A program made the position numbers and the translations under genes. Positions 25,105 through 34,345 of a stretch of DNA of 64,000 nt are shown here, one piece after another. The DNA is taken from contig CALWSP010000022.1 in the NCBI GenBank assembly GCA_944384235.1, forward strand, positions 1 through 64,000, in the 5' to 3' direction. Below the pieces are notes generated by a model. The model ran no database searches. It worked only from the letters and a program-made list of their open reading frames with translations, and was not told the DNA's origin. The stretch comes from an uncultured Clostridia bacterium (GTDB taxonomy: Bacteria > Bacillota > Clostridia > Lachnospirales > CAG-274). Position 1 is the first letter of the stretch; every line of letters starts with the position of its first letter.

Positions 25105-25983
25105 TTATCCCTCCTTTTTTATAGATGTATATATAAACACTTCTTCAAGGCTCATTCCCACTTCTTCTATTATTTGAGGGGAGAGGGCTTTAATTTGTTC
25201 TTTTATATTAGAATCTCTATTTGCAATTATGTAGTAAACACAGCCAATGTTTTCAACATTTAAAACATCTTTTAAAGTGTTTAAATTAGGGGTATTATCA
25301 AAGACAACCTGATATTTTATTATGTTGTTTTTAATTCCATCAACTGAGTTTTGGTGAATTATTTTTCCATTTTGAATGAAAGAAATGTCATCACACAAAA
25401 GCTCAAGCTCACTTAAATGGTGAGATGAAATTACTATGCTACAATTTCTTTGTTCAACTTCTTGAATTAGCAAGTCCATAATGTGTTTTTTAGAAATTAC
25501 ATCTAAGCCACTTGTTGGCTCATCTAAAACTAAAAGTTTTGGGTTAATGCTCAAATTAAGCATTAGCGAAAGACGCATCTGCATACCTTTTGAAATTTGT
25601 TTAACCTTTTTATTTACATCAAGGTTGAATAGTTCATTTAAATTATAAAACTTTTCTTCATCAAAATTTTTATATATGCCTTTATAAAACTTTACTAATT
25701 CTTTTATTTTAAAATCTGGAAAGTATTGATTGCTATCTGCCACATAGCCAATTTGTTCTTTAACATCAGGATTATCGTAAATTGTTTCGCCATCAAGTGT
25801 TATTTCGCCCTCGTTGGACTTATAAATTCCTGCTATACAATGGATTAAAGTGGTTTTTCCAGCTCCATTTTCTCCTATAAGACCGTGAATTTTCCCATCT
25901 TCAACTTCTATATTTATATTATCTATTGCTTTAAACTTATCATAATATTTTGATACATTTTTTATGCTTAACATATTAATCAA
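25105..25983 (-). CDS. ABC transporter ATP-binding protein (YtrB-like)
   Basis: 292 aa. Walker A GENGAGKTT at 37-45, signature 'ISKGMQMRLSL' (SKGMQ in place of LSGGQ, usual in this export subgroup), Walker B 'LLVLDEPTSGLD', switch His in 'IVISSHHLSELE'. The start at ATG 25983 overlaps the GntR gene by 8 bases; ATG 25974 is an alternative. With a GntR regulator upstream and two permeases and a lipoprotein downstream, the operon resembles ytrABCDEF-type systems, which respond to cell-envelope antibiotics in Bacillus. Substrate unknown. Confidence 0.92.
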   Translation of the reverse strand: MINMLSIKNVSKYYDKFKAIDNINIEVEDGKIHGLIGENGAGKTTLIHCIAGIYKSNEGEITLDGETIYDNPDVKEQIGYVADSNQYFPDFKIKELVKFYKGIYKNFDEEKFYNLNELFNLDVNKKVKQISKGMQMRLSLMLNLSINPKLLVLDEPTSGLDVISKKHIMDLLIQEVEQRNCSIVISSHHLSELELLCDDISFIQNGKIIHQNSVDGIKNNIIKYQVVFDNTPNLNTLKDVLNVENIGCVYYIIANRDSNIKEQIKALSPQIIEEVGMSLEEVFIYTSIKKEG

Positions 25984-26350
25984 CCCTTTCTAAATTATTA
26001 AGTTCATCTGATATTAAAGAAATTATATTTTCATTTGAAAGACCTTTAAGTTTTAACTCTGCTAAAATTGAGCGGATTTTTTTAAGTTCTACGCTATAAT
26101 TAGAGTTTATTTCGTTTATATCAGAAATGAAAGTTCCCTTACCTCGTAGAGTTACTATTAAATTTTGAATTTCCATCTCTTTATAGGCTTTTGCAACTGT
26201 GTTTGGATTTATTTCTAGCATTGTTGCAAGCTTTCTTACAGACGGAACTGCATCATTAGGTTTAAAATAGCCTTTTAAGATGTATTCTTTAAATTGATTT
26301 ACTATTTGTTCATAAATAGGTGTGTTAGATTTTAAATCGATTTTAAACAT
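25976..26350 (-). CDS. GntR-family repressor (YtrA subfamily)
   Basis: 124 aa, ATG 26350 behind GGAGGTG. N-terminal winged helix-turn-helix: 'PIYEQIVNQFKEYILKGYF', 'VPSVRKLATMLEINPNTVAKAYKEMEIQNLIVTLRGKGTF'. The short C-terminal helical dimerisation domain (about 80-124) with no ligand domain is the YtrA subfamily. It is the first gene of the ABC operon and probably represses it; the palindrome GTATTATAATAC over the -10 box (26384-26395) is a candidate operator. Confidence 0.92.
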   Translation of the reverse strand: MFKIDLKSNTPIYEQIVNQFKEYILKGYFKPNDAVPSVRKLATMLEINPNTVAKAYKEMEIQNLIVTLRGKGTFISDINEINSNYSVELKKIRSILAELKLKGLSNENIISLISDELNNLERVD

Positions 26351-26385
26351 ATTTTCACCTCCTCTGTATCTTGTGGTATAATTGT

Positions 26386-26414
26386 ATTATAATACATAGT
26401 ATAATATTTGTCAA
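26386..26414 (-). promoter_or_regulatory. Promoter of the GntR-ABC operon with -10 palindrome
   Basis: Minus strand: TTGACA (26414-26409), 17 bases, TATAAT (26391-26386). GTATTATAATAC (26384-26395) is a perfect 12-bp palindrome centred on the -10 box, a candidate site for the GntR protein. Confidence 0.8.
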
Positions 26415-26416
26415 GA

Positions 26417-26445
26417 CAAAAAAAGAGTAGCCAAGCTACTCTTAA
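26417..26445 (-). terminator. Terminator of the SpoIIQ-like gene
   Basis: AAGAGTAGC (26423-26431) pairs with GCTACTCTT (26435-26443); on the minus strand it is followed by a run of seven T. It lies between the SpoIIQ-like gene and the GntR promoter. Confidence 0.85.
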
Positions 26446-26449
26446 AATG

Positions 26450-27157
26450 TTATTCATTTGCTAAAACTAATTTTGGGTCAGTTGTGTTGTTTTCATTTAA
26501 AACAGAAAATTCTAAATGAGGCCCTAAAGCAACGCTATATTTTGTTGGAGCACCAACTGTTCCTATAACATCGCCTTTATGGACAGCTTCTCCCTCTGAT
26601 ACAGCCAAGTCTTCATTTAATTGGCTGTATGTAGAGCACCAACCATTGCCGTGGTCTACACTTACAGTTACACCGTCAACAACATCTTTAGTTATAGATG
26701 TTATTATGCCATCTGTTGCCACTTTTACTTCATCGCCTAGGTTTGCTGAAATGCAAATTGAATCGTTAGTTCTATACTGCTCAAGTGTTCTATCGTAAAT
26801 GGCAGAATCTTTACTATAATCCATAACTATTTTTCCTGACACTGGCCAATCCATTTCTTTTGTGTCATCAAAAAGTGTTAATTCGTTATTTGAGCTTGAA
26901 CTATTTTCTTCTAGTGTTGATGTTTTGTTTGTTGTTGTTTCAACTGTGCTTTCTTCAAATGTTGTTGTTTCTGTTGTTAGTGGGGCTACATTTGATTTAT
27001 CTACTGGAGAAATATTATCCTCTAAATTAATTTCTTGCTGAGGTGTGTTGCCACTATTTAAGATGGAAACACCAAAGGCAAGAATGACAAATATAGCTGC
27101 CAAAGTATAAACAACTGTAAAAACTCCTTTTTTGTTGTAGTGATTATTATTTTCCAT
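26450..27157 (-). CDS. SpoIIQ-like M23 (LytM) family protein, probably not catalytic
   Basis: 235 aa; ATG 27157 behind GGAGGTG. A short cytoplasmic tail and a membrane helix (about 14-34) precede a Thr/Ser/Glu-rich linker and a LytM fold starting 'DWPVSGKIVMDYS'. The zinc site of M23 peptidases is degraded: the H-x-x-x-D motif reads 'YRTNDS', and H-x-H reads HLE ('GPHLEFSV'). SpoIIQ is a forespore membrane protein with a LytM domain, inactive in Bacillus, that forms a channel with SpoIIIAH. Architecture, inactivation and a sigma-F-like promoter (27177) support that role. A SpoIIIAH partner is not in the window. Confidence 0.75.
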   Translation of the reverse strand: MENNNHYNKKGVFTVVYTLAAIFVILAFGVSILNSGNTPQQEINLEDNISPVDKSNVAPLTTETTTFEESTVETTTNKTSTLEENSSSSNNELTLFDDTKEMDWPVSGKIVMDYSKDSAIYDRTLEQYRTNDSICISANLGDEVKVATDGIITSITKDVVDGVTVSVDHGNGWCSTYSQLNEDLAVSEGEAVHKGDVIGTVGAPTKYSVALGPHLEFSVLNENNTTDPKLVLANE

Positions 27158-27176
27158 ATCTACACCTCCTGAATGT

Positions 27177-27205
27177 ATTATGAGCTTAATTTTATTAATT
27201 TATAC
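27177..27205 (-). promoter_or_regulatory. Candidate sigma-F (forespore) promoter
   Basis: Minus strand: GTATA (27205-27201), 15 bases, GCTCATAAT (27185-27177). The sigma-F pattern is roughly GYATA-N15-GGNNANNHT; only the second G of the -10 differs. It lies about 20 bases before the ATG of the SpoIIQ-like gene, where no sigma-A boxes are apparent. Confidence 0.5.
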
Positions 27206-27303
27206 TTTTGTTAAAGTAAAATTTGTGTAAAATAAATTTTTTGTATGTACTTTTTTTAAAAATTGTAGTATAATAAAGTAAAATGGGATAGGAGGGGTAA
27301 GAA

Positions 27304-28296
27304 ATGAGTATTAACTTAAAAAATAAGAATTTTTTGAAAATTATTGATTTTAGCAAAGAAGAGCTAACCTATTTATTGGATTTAGCAGAAGATTTAAAGG
27401 ACAAAAAGAAAAAGGGCATTTCTGTTGACACTTTAAAAGGGAAAAATGTTGCTTTAATTTTTGAAAAAACAAGCACTAGAACTAGATGTGCTTTTGAGGT
27501 GGCAGCTTATGATTTAGGAATGGGTTGCACTTATCTTGAGCCGTCTGGCTCTCAAATTGGAAAAAAAGAAAGCATTGCAGACACTGCTAGAGTTTTAGGC
27601 AGAATGTATGACGGAATTGAGTACAGAGGGTTTGAACAAGAGATTGTTGAAAGTTTGGCTAAATATGCTGGTGTGCCAGTTTGGAACGGCCTTACTAACG
27701 AATCTCACCCAACTCAAATTTTAGCTGACTTTTTGACTATTAGAGAAAAGTTTGGAAAATTAGAGGGACTAAATTTTGTTTATATGGGAGATGCAAGATA
27801 TAATATGGGTAATTCTCTTATGATTGGTTGTGCTATAATGGGAATTAACTTTACTGCTTGCGCCCCTAAAAAGTATTTCCCAAACAAAGACTTAGTTGAA
27901 AAAGCTATGGAGCTTGCAAAAGAAAGCGGGGCTAAGATTGTATTAACTGAAGATGTTAAGAAGGGAACTGAAAAAGCTGACATTATATACACAGATGTTT
28001 GGGTTTCTATGGGCGAGCCTGATGAAGTTTGGGAAGAAAGAATTAAAGATTTATTAAAGTATCAGGTTAATAGCGATGTTATGAAAAACGCTAAAGAAAG
28101 CGCTATTTTTATGCATTGTTTACCTGCATTTCACGATTTAAACACAACTGTTGGAAAAGAAATTGAAAAGAAGTTTGGACTTAAAGAGATGGAAGTTACC
28201 AACGAAGTTTTTGAATCAAATCAATCTGTTGTTTTTGACGAAGCTGAAAATAGAATGCATACTATTAAAGCTGTTATGAAAGCAACTTTAGAATAG
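27304..28296 (+). CDS. argF: Ornithine carbamoyltransferase
   Basis: 330 aa; ATG 27304 behind AGGAGGGG. Carbamoyl-phosphate loop STRTR at 57-61, '[14 protein letters not shown]', the ornithine-binding 'HCLPAFHD' from residue 271. It makes citrulline from ornithine and carbamoyl phosphate, either for arginine synthesis or, reversed, for arginine breakdown. No arc or other arg genes are adjacent, so direction is undecided. A TATAAT box at 27269-27274 lacks a convincing -35. trpS follows after 22 bases. Confidence 0.95.
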   Translation: MSINLKNKNFLKIIDFSKEELTYLLDLAEDLKDKKKKGISVDTLKGKNVALIFEKTSTRTRCAFEVAAYDLGMGCTYLEPSGSQIGKKESIADTARVLGRMYDGIEYRGFEQEIVESLAKYAGVPVWNGLTNESHPTQILADFLTIREKFGKLEGLNFVYMGDARYNMGNSLMIGCAIMGINFTACAPKKYFPNKDLVEKAMELAKESGAKIVLTEDVKKGTEKADIIYTDVWVSMGEPDEVWEERIKDLLKYQVNSDVMKNAKESAIFMHCLPAFHDLNTTVGKEIEKKFGLKEMEVTNEVFESNQSVVFDEAENRMHTIKAVMKATLE

Positions 28297-28318
28297 TTTA
28301 TTTGCAACTGGAGGATAT

Positions 28319-29326
28319 ATGGAAATGGAAAAGAAAAAAGTTATTTACAGTGCTATGCAGCCATCAGGTGTTCCAACACTTGGAAACTATTTAGGAGCAT
28401 TAAGAAACTGGACAAATTTGCAAGAGGAATACAACTGTGTGTTTGGTGTTGCTAATATGCACGCTATTACAGTTAGACAAGACCCTCAGGATTTAAGAAA
28501 AAGAACTAAAGACATTATGGCTTTATTTTTAGCTCTTGGACTTGACCCAGAAAAAAACATAATTTATGTTCAGTCTGATGTTAAAGCTCACGCTGAAATT
28601 GCTTGGATATTAAACTGTTTTACATATATGGGTGAGCTTAACAGAATGACTCAATTTAAAGACAAATCTCAAAAACATTCTGACAACATAAATGCTGGTT
28701 TATATACATATCCTGTTTTAATGGCAGGCGATATTTTATTATACCAATCTGACCTTGTGCCTGTGGGTGCTGACCAAAAGCAACACCTTGAAATTTGCAG
28801 GGACATTGCAGGAAGGTTTAATGGTGTATATGGAGATGTGTTTAAAATTCCTGAGCCATATATTCCAAAAGTTGGTGCTAGAATTATGGGGCTTCAAAAC
28901 CCTGAAAAGAAAATGAGCAAATCTGAAAGCGAAAACCAAAACAACATTATTTATATTTTTGAAGAACCAAATGTTATTAGAAACAAAATTAAAAGGGCTG
29001 TTACTGACTCTGGCTCTGAAGTTTATTACAGCGAAGATAAGCCTGGAATTAGCAACCTTTTAAATATATATTCTTCTGTTACAGGAAAAAGTATTGAGGA
29101 GGCTGTTAAAGAATTTTCTGGAGTTGGATATGGCGAGTTTAAGCTTGCAGTAGCTGACGCTGTTGTTGACACTTTAGCTCCTATTCAGCAAAGATACAAG
29201 GAATATTCTAGCGACAAAGCTTACATTGAAAAGGTTATGAAAGAAGGGGCTGAAAAGGCTTCTTATATAGCGGAAAAAACTCTTAACAAAGTTAAAAAGA
29301 AAATAGGTTATCCTATATATAAATAA
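28319..29326 (+). CDS. trpS: Tryptophan--tRNA ligase
   Basis: 335 aa, normal length; ATG 28319 behind GGAGGA. Class I signature replacing HIGH is 'PTLGNYLGALRNW'; KMSKS is at 198-202. It charges tRNA-Trp. The 22-base gap after argF is too short for a T-box leader, so trpS may be expressed from the argF promoter. No terminator separates it from the KDG kinase gene 25 bases downstream. Confidence 0.96.
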   Translation: MEMEKKKVIYSAMQPSGVPTLGNYLGALRNWTNLQEEYNCVFGVANMHAITVRQDPQDLRKRTKDIMALFLALGLDPEKNIIYVQSDVKAHAEIAWILNCFTYMGELNRMTQFKDKSQKHSDNINAGLYTYPVLMAGDILLYQSDLVPVGADQKQHLEICRDIAGRFNGVYGDVFKIPEPYIPKVGARIMGLQNPEKKMSKSESENQNNIIYIFEEPNVIRNKIKRAVTDSGSEVYYSEDKPGISNLLNIYSSVTGKSIEEAVKEFSGVGYGEFKLAVADAVVDTLAPIQQRYKEYSSDKAYIEKVMKEGAEKASYIAEKTLNKVKKKIGYPIYK

Positions 29327-29351
29327 TTAATACGGCAGGGAGGCTAAGTTT

Positions 29352-30383
29352 ATGAGTATTGTACCTATGAAAGAAAAAAAGTTTGATTTAGTTGGTTTTG
29401 GTGAAGTTATGTTAAGACTTTCTCCACACAACAAAGAAAAAATATCTAGAAGTGAAAGTTTTGAAAAACAGGCTGGTGGTTCAGAGCTTAATGTTGCAAG
29501 TGGCGCAGCTTTTTTAGGTGTTCGTTCTGCTATTATTACTAGATTACCTGACAACAAGGTAGGTAGATTTGCTAAGTATAAAATTAGATATGGTAATGTT
29601 TCTGACGATTATCTTATTTACGACACATCAAAAGATGCTAGACTTGGAATTTACTACTATGAGGCTGGTGCATACCCTAGAAAGTCTTCTGTTGTATACG
29701 ACAGAGCTCATTCTTCTATGTGTTACCTTAAAAAAGAAGAAATTGACCCATCTGTTTACTCTAACACTAGGTTATTTCACGTAAGTGGTATTTCTATGGC
29801 TATTAACAAAGATCTTAGAAAGACTGTTGTTGAAATTATTAAGGAGTTTAAAGCTGCTGGTGCTGCTGTTAGTTTTGACTGCAATTACAGAGCTAAGTTA
29901 TGGTCTGAAGAAGAAGCTAGAGAAACTATATTATCTGTTTTACCTTATATAGATATTTTATTTGTTTCTGAAGAAACTTCTAGAAGAATGATGCAAAAAA
30001 CTGGCACTTTAGAAGAAATTATGAAAAGTTATTGCGACGAATATGGTTGCAAGGTGGTTGCTACAACTAAGAGAGAAGTTGTTAGCCCAACTAAACACAA
30101 TTTTGGTTCTAAGTTATATTACAACGGAAAGTTCTATGAAGAACCTGCATATGAAAACATTGAAGTTATTGACAGAATTGGTTCTGGTGATGCTTATGTT
30201 GCTGGCGCTTTATATGCTTTATTAACAACTGACGACCCACTTGAAGCTGTTAAGTACGGAAACGCAATGTCTGCAGTTAAATGCACAACAAATGGTGATA
30301 TGCCAGCAGCTTCATTAGAAGAAATACAAAGTGTAATTAAATCTCACAGTGCTGAAGGACCTCAAGAAGAAATGAGTAGATAA
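29352..30383 (+). CDS. kdgK: 2-keto-3-deoxygluconate kinase (PfkB family)
   Basis: 343 aa; ATG 29352 behind GGGAGGCT. PfkB sugar kinase: N-terminal 'GFGEVMLRLSP' and 'GGSELNVASGAAFLG', C-terminal anion hole 'DRIGSGDAYVAGAL' with catalytic base D280. The 'YYYEAGAYPRKSSVVYDRA' segment is typical of KdgK rather than fructokinase or ribokinase. It phosphorylates KDG from pectin/uronate breakdown to KDPG. No aldolase (eda) is adjacent. Codon use is less AT-biased, suggesting strong expression. A 14-bp terminator follows. Confidence 0.88.
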   Translation: MSIVPMKEKKFDLVGFGEVMLRLSPHNKEKISRSESFEKQAGGSELNVASGAAFLGVRSAIITRLPDNKVGRFAKYKIRYGNVSDDYLIYDTSKDARLGIYYYEAGAYPRKSSVVYDRAHSSMCYLKKEEIDPSVYSNTRLFHVSGISMAINKDLRKTVVEIIKEFKAAGAAVSFDCNYRAKLWSEEEARETILSVLPYIDILFVSEETSRRMMQKTGTLEEIMKSYCDEYGCKVVATTKREVVSPTKHNFGSKLYYNGKFYEEPAYENIEVIDRIGSGDAYVAGALYALLTTDDPLEAVKYGNAMSAVKCTTNGDMPAASLEEIQSVIKSHSAEGPQEEMSR

Positions 30384-30391
30384 TGTGAAAG

Positions 30392-30423
30392 ATATAAAAA
30401 GACCGAAACCGGTCTTTTTATAT
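30392..30423 (+). terminator. Terminator after kdgK
   Basis: ATATAAAAAGACCG (30392-30405) and CGGTCTTTTTATAT (30410-30423) pair perfectly over 14 bp around AAAC. Confidence 0.9.
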
Positions 30424-30510
30424 TACTAAAATTTACTTGAAAGCTATTATTTTTCGAGTTTTTTAAAGGTTTTTTTATTAAAACTTGTATAAAAATATTA
30501 ATAAAAAGTG

Positions 30511-30539
30511 TTGACAAAGTTTGGTTTGTATGGTAATAT
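30511..30539 (+). promoter_or_regulatory. Sigma-A promoter of groESL
   Basis: TTGACA (30511-30516), 17 bases, TAATAT (30534-30539) preceded by TGG (extended -10). The CIRCE operator begins 11 bases further on, at the start of transcription. Confidence 0.8.
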
Positions 30540-30550
30540 TATATTACAAA

Positions 30551-30577
30551 TTAGCACTCTATCATATTGAGTGCTAA
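30551..30577 (+). promoter_or_regulatory. CIRCE operator (HrcA binding site)
   Basis: TTAGCACTC (30551-30559), nine bases, GAGTGCTAA (30569-30577): an exact CIRCE element. It places groESL under the heat-shock repressor HrcA, whose gene is not in this window. Confidence 0.98.
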
Positions 30578-30609
30578 CAGATTTTTAAAAGAGTTAAGGA
30601 GGAATTGTT

Positions 30610-32537
<1,928 letters not shown>

Positions 32538-32538
32538 T

Positions 32539-32568
32539 AAAAAAAGGACTGATTTCAGTCCTTTTTTT
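32539..32568 (+). terminator. Terminator of groESL
   Basis: GGACTGA (32546-32552) pairs with TCAGTCC (32555-32561), extended by A7/T7 on the flanks. Confidence 0.9.
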
Positions 32569-32670
32569 ATGCTATTAAATATAATTTATAGGCTATAATT
32601 AACATTATAAAAAATATATATGTTTAATATGAATAATATGTAATTTTATATAGAAAATGGATATAAAATA

Positions 32671-32679
32671 TGTTATAAT
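32671..32679 (+). promoter_or_regulatory. Extended -10 promoter of the antiporter gene
   Basis: TGTTATAAT (32671-32679) is a consensus extended -10 box 37 bases before ATG 32717; no good -35 is present at the usual distance. Confidence 0.6.
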
Positions 32680-32716
32680 TATTAATGTAAGTAATTTATA
32701 ATGAAAGGAAGATGAT

Positions 32717-34312
32717 ATGAATAATTTATTGATTATTTCAGCTATTGTAATTGTGCTATGTGTTATGTTTAACAAAATTTCAAGCAAAATTGGCATTCCG
32801 ATGTTACTTTTCTTTATTTTGTTAGGTATGGTTTTTGGCACAGACGGAATTTTTAAAATTGATTTTGGCAATTATAACTTGGCAAATGATGTTTGTTCAA
32901 CTGCACTTATTTTTATTATGTTTTACGGCGGTTTTGGCACAAAATGGAGTGCTGCTAAGCCTATTGCTGTAAAAGCTGTTTTATTATCAAGTTTAGGCGT
33001 TATAATTACTGCTTTTATTGTTGCTATATTATGTCACACTATTTTAGGAATTGACTTAATAGAAAGTTTATTAATTGGTTCTGTTATAAGTTCTACGGAC
33101 GCAGCATCTGTATTCTCTATTTTAAGGTCTAGAAAGCTAGGTCTTAAATTCAATACCGCATCATTATTAGAAGTTGAAAGTGGTAGTAACGACCCTTTTT
33201 CATATATGTTAACTGCAATATTTATTGCTATTATTAGTGGTGGAATTTCTAAAGAAGCTATTATTACAATGGTTATTTTACAAATTTTAATGGGTATTTT
33301 ATTTGGTGTGTTGATTGCATTTTTAACTAAATATATTTTAGAGAAAGTTAATTTAGACACCGAAGGTTTTGACACTATATTTGTTGTTGCTATGGCAATT
33401 ATTTCTTATGCTATTCCATCTGTTTTAGGCGGAAACGGCTATTTAAGCGTTTACATAACAGGTATTATTTTAGGAAACGTTCATATTCAAAACAAAAAGT
33501 CATTAGTGAACTTTTTTGATGGTATGACAGGGCTTATGCAAGTTTTAATTTTCTTCTTACTTGGTCTTTTATCTTACCCAAGCAAATTAATTGAAAACTT
33601 TTCTGTTGCAATTGCTATTTGTTTATTTTTAACTTTAATTGCTAGACCTATATCTGTTGCATTAGTTTTAACTCCATTTAAATGTAGTTTAAAACAACAG
33701 TTATTAATTGCATTTGCAGGCTTAAGAGGTGCTGCTTCTATTGTTTTTGCTATTATGGTTTACATTAGTCCAGCAAACACTAGCAACGACATTTTTAGTA
33801 TTGTCCTTTGTATTGTTTTAATTTCTATTTTAATTCAAGGAACATTTTTACCTTTTATATCTAAAAAGTTAGATATGATTGACGAAAATGCAGATGTATT
33901 AAAAACATTTAGTGATTATTCAGACGAGGTTGAGGTTAATTTTATTCAGTTAAAAATTTCAAAAGAGCATTTATGGATTGGAAAAACTTTAAGAGAAATT
34001 ACTATTCCTCCAAACACTCTTATTGCTTTATTAATTAGAAACAACGAAAAAATTGTTCCTAACGGAGATACTATAATTAACGAGGGAGATACACTTGTTT
34101 TAGCTGGTAGAGATTTAAGTGATGATTATGGTATAACTTTAAATGAAGTTGTTATAAACAAAAAGAGTAAGTGGGTTAACTCTGAGCTTAAAGATGTTAA
34201 CTTAGAAAATGGTTTAATTATTATGATAAAAAGAGAGGATAATATATTAATACCTAATGGTCAAACAAAAATAAAAGAAAACGATATATTAGTGTTAAAT
34301 TATATGAAATAA
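32717..34312 (+). CDS. CPA1-type K+(Na+)/H+ antiporter with RCK_C domains
   Basis: 531 aa; ATG 32717 behind AAAGGAAG. The first 385 residues form about 12-13 membrane helices of the cation:proton antiporter fold, with 'GSVISSTDAASVFSILR' and 'EVESGSNDPFSYML' carrying the conserved Asp residues of the transport site (ND motif). The last 140 residues hold two RCK_C (TrkA-C)-like modules ('LREITIPPNTLIALLIRN', 'GDTLVLAGR'), known to bind nucleotides or cyclic di-AMP in related transporters. This matches potassium/proton antiporters of the CvrA/NhaP2 type. A c-di-AMP phosphodiesterase homologue is encoded at 38364. Confidence 0.88.
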   Translation: MNNLLIISAIVIVLCVMFNKISSKIGIPMLLFFILLGMVFGTDGIFKIDFGNYNLANDVCSTALIFIMFYGGFGTKWSAAKPIAVKAVLLSSLGVIITAFIVAILCHTILGIDLIESLLIGSVISSTDAASVFSILRSRKLGLKFNTASLLEVESGSNDPFSYMLTAIFIAIISGGISKEAIITMVILQILMGILFGVLIAFLTKYILEKVNLDTEGFDTIFVVAMAIISYAIPSVLGGNGYLSVYITGIILGNVHIQNKKSLVNFFDGMTGLMQVLIFFLLGLLSYPSKLIENFSVAIAICLFLTLIARPISVALVLTPFKCSLKQQLLIAFAGLRGAASIVFAIMVYISPANTSNDIFSIVLCIVLISILIQGTFLPFISKKLDMIDENADVLKTFSDYSDEVEVNFIQLKISKEHLWIGKTLREITIPPNTLIALLIRNNEKIVPNGDTIINEGDTLVLAGRDLSDDYGITLNEVVINKKSKWVNSELKDVNLENGLIIMIKREDNILIPNGQTKIKENDILVLNYMK

Positions 34313-34345
34313 AAAAAGAGTAGTCCAAAGGGACTACTCTTTTTA
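34313..34345. terminator. Bidirectional terminator between the antiporter and metH
   Basis: AAAAAGAGTAGTCC (34313-34326) pairs with GGACTACTCTTTTT (34331-34344) around AAAG: 14 bp, with A/T tracts on both sides. Confidence 0.9.

Noticed and set aside
28297..28318. T-box leader in front of trpS
   Set aside because: Only 22 bases separate trpS from argF, far too short for a T-box, and no terminator/antiterminator pair is present.
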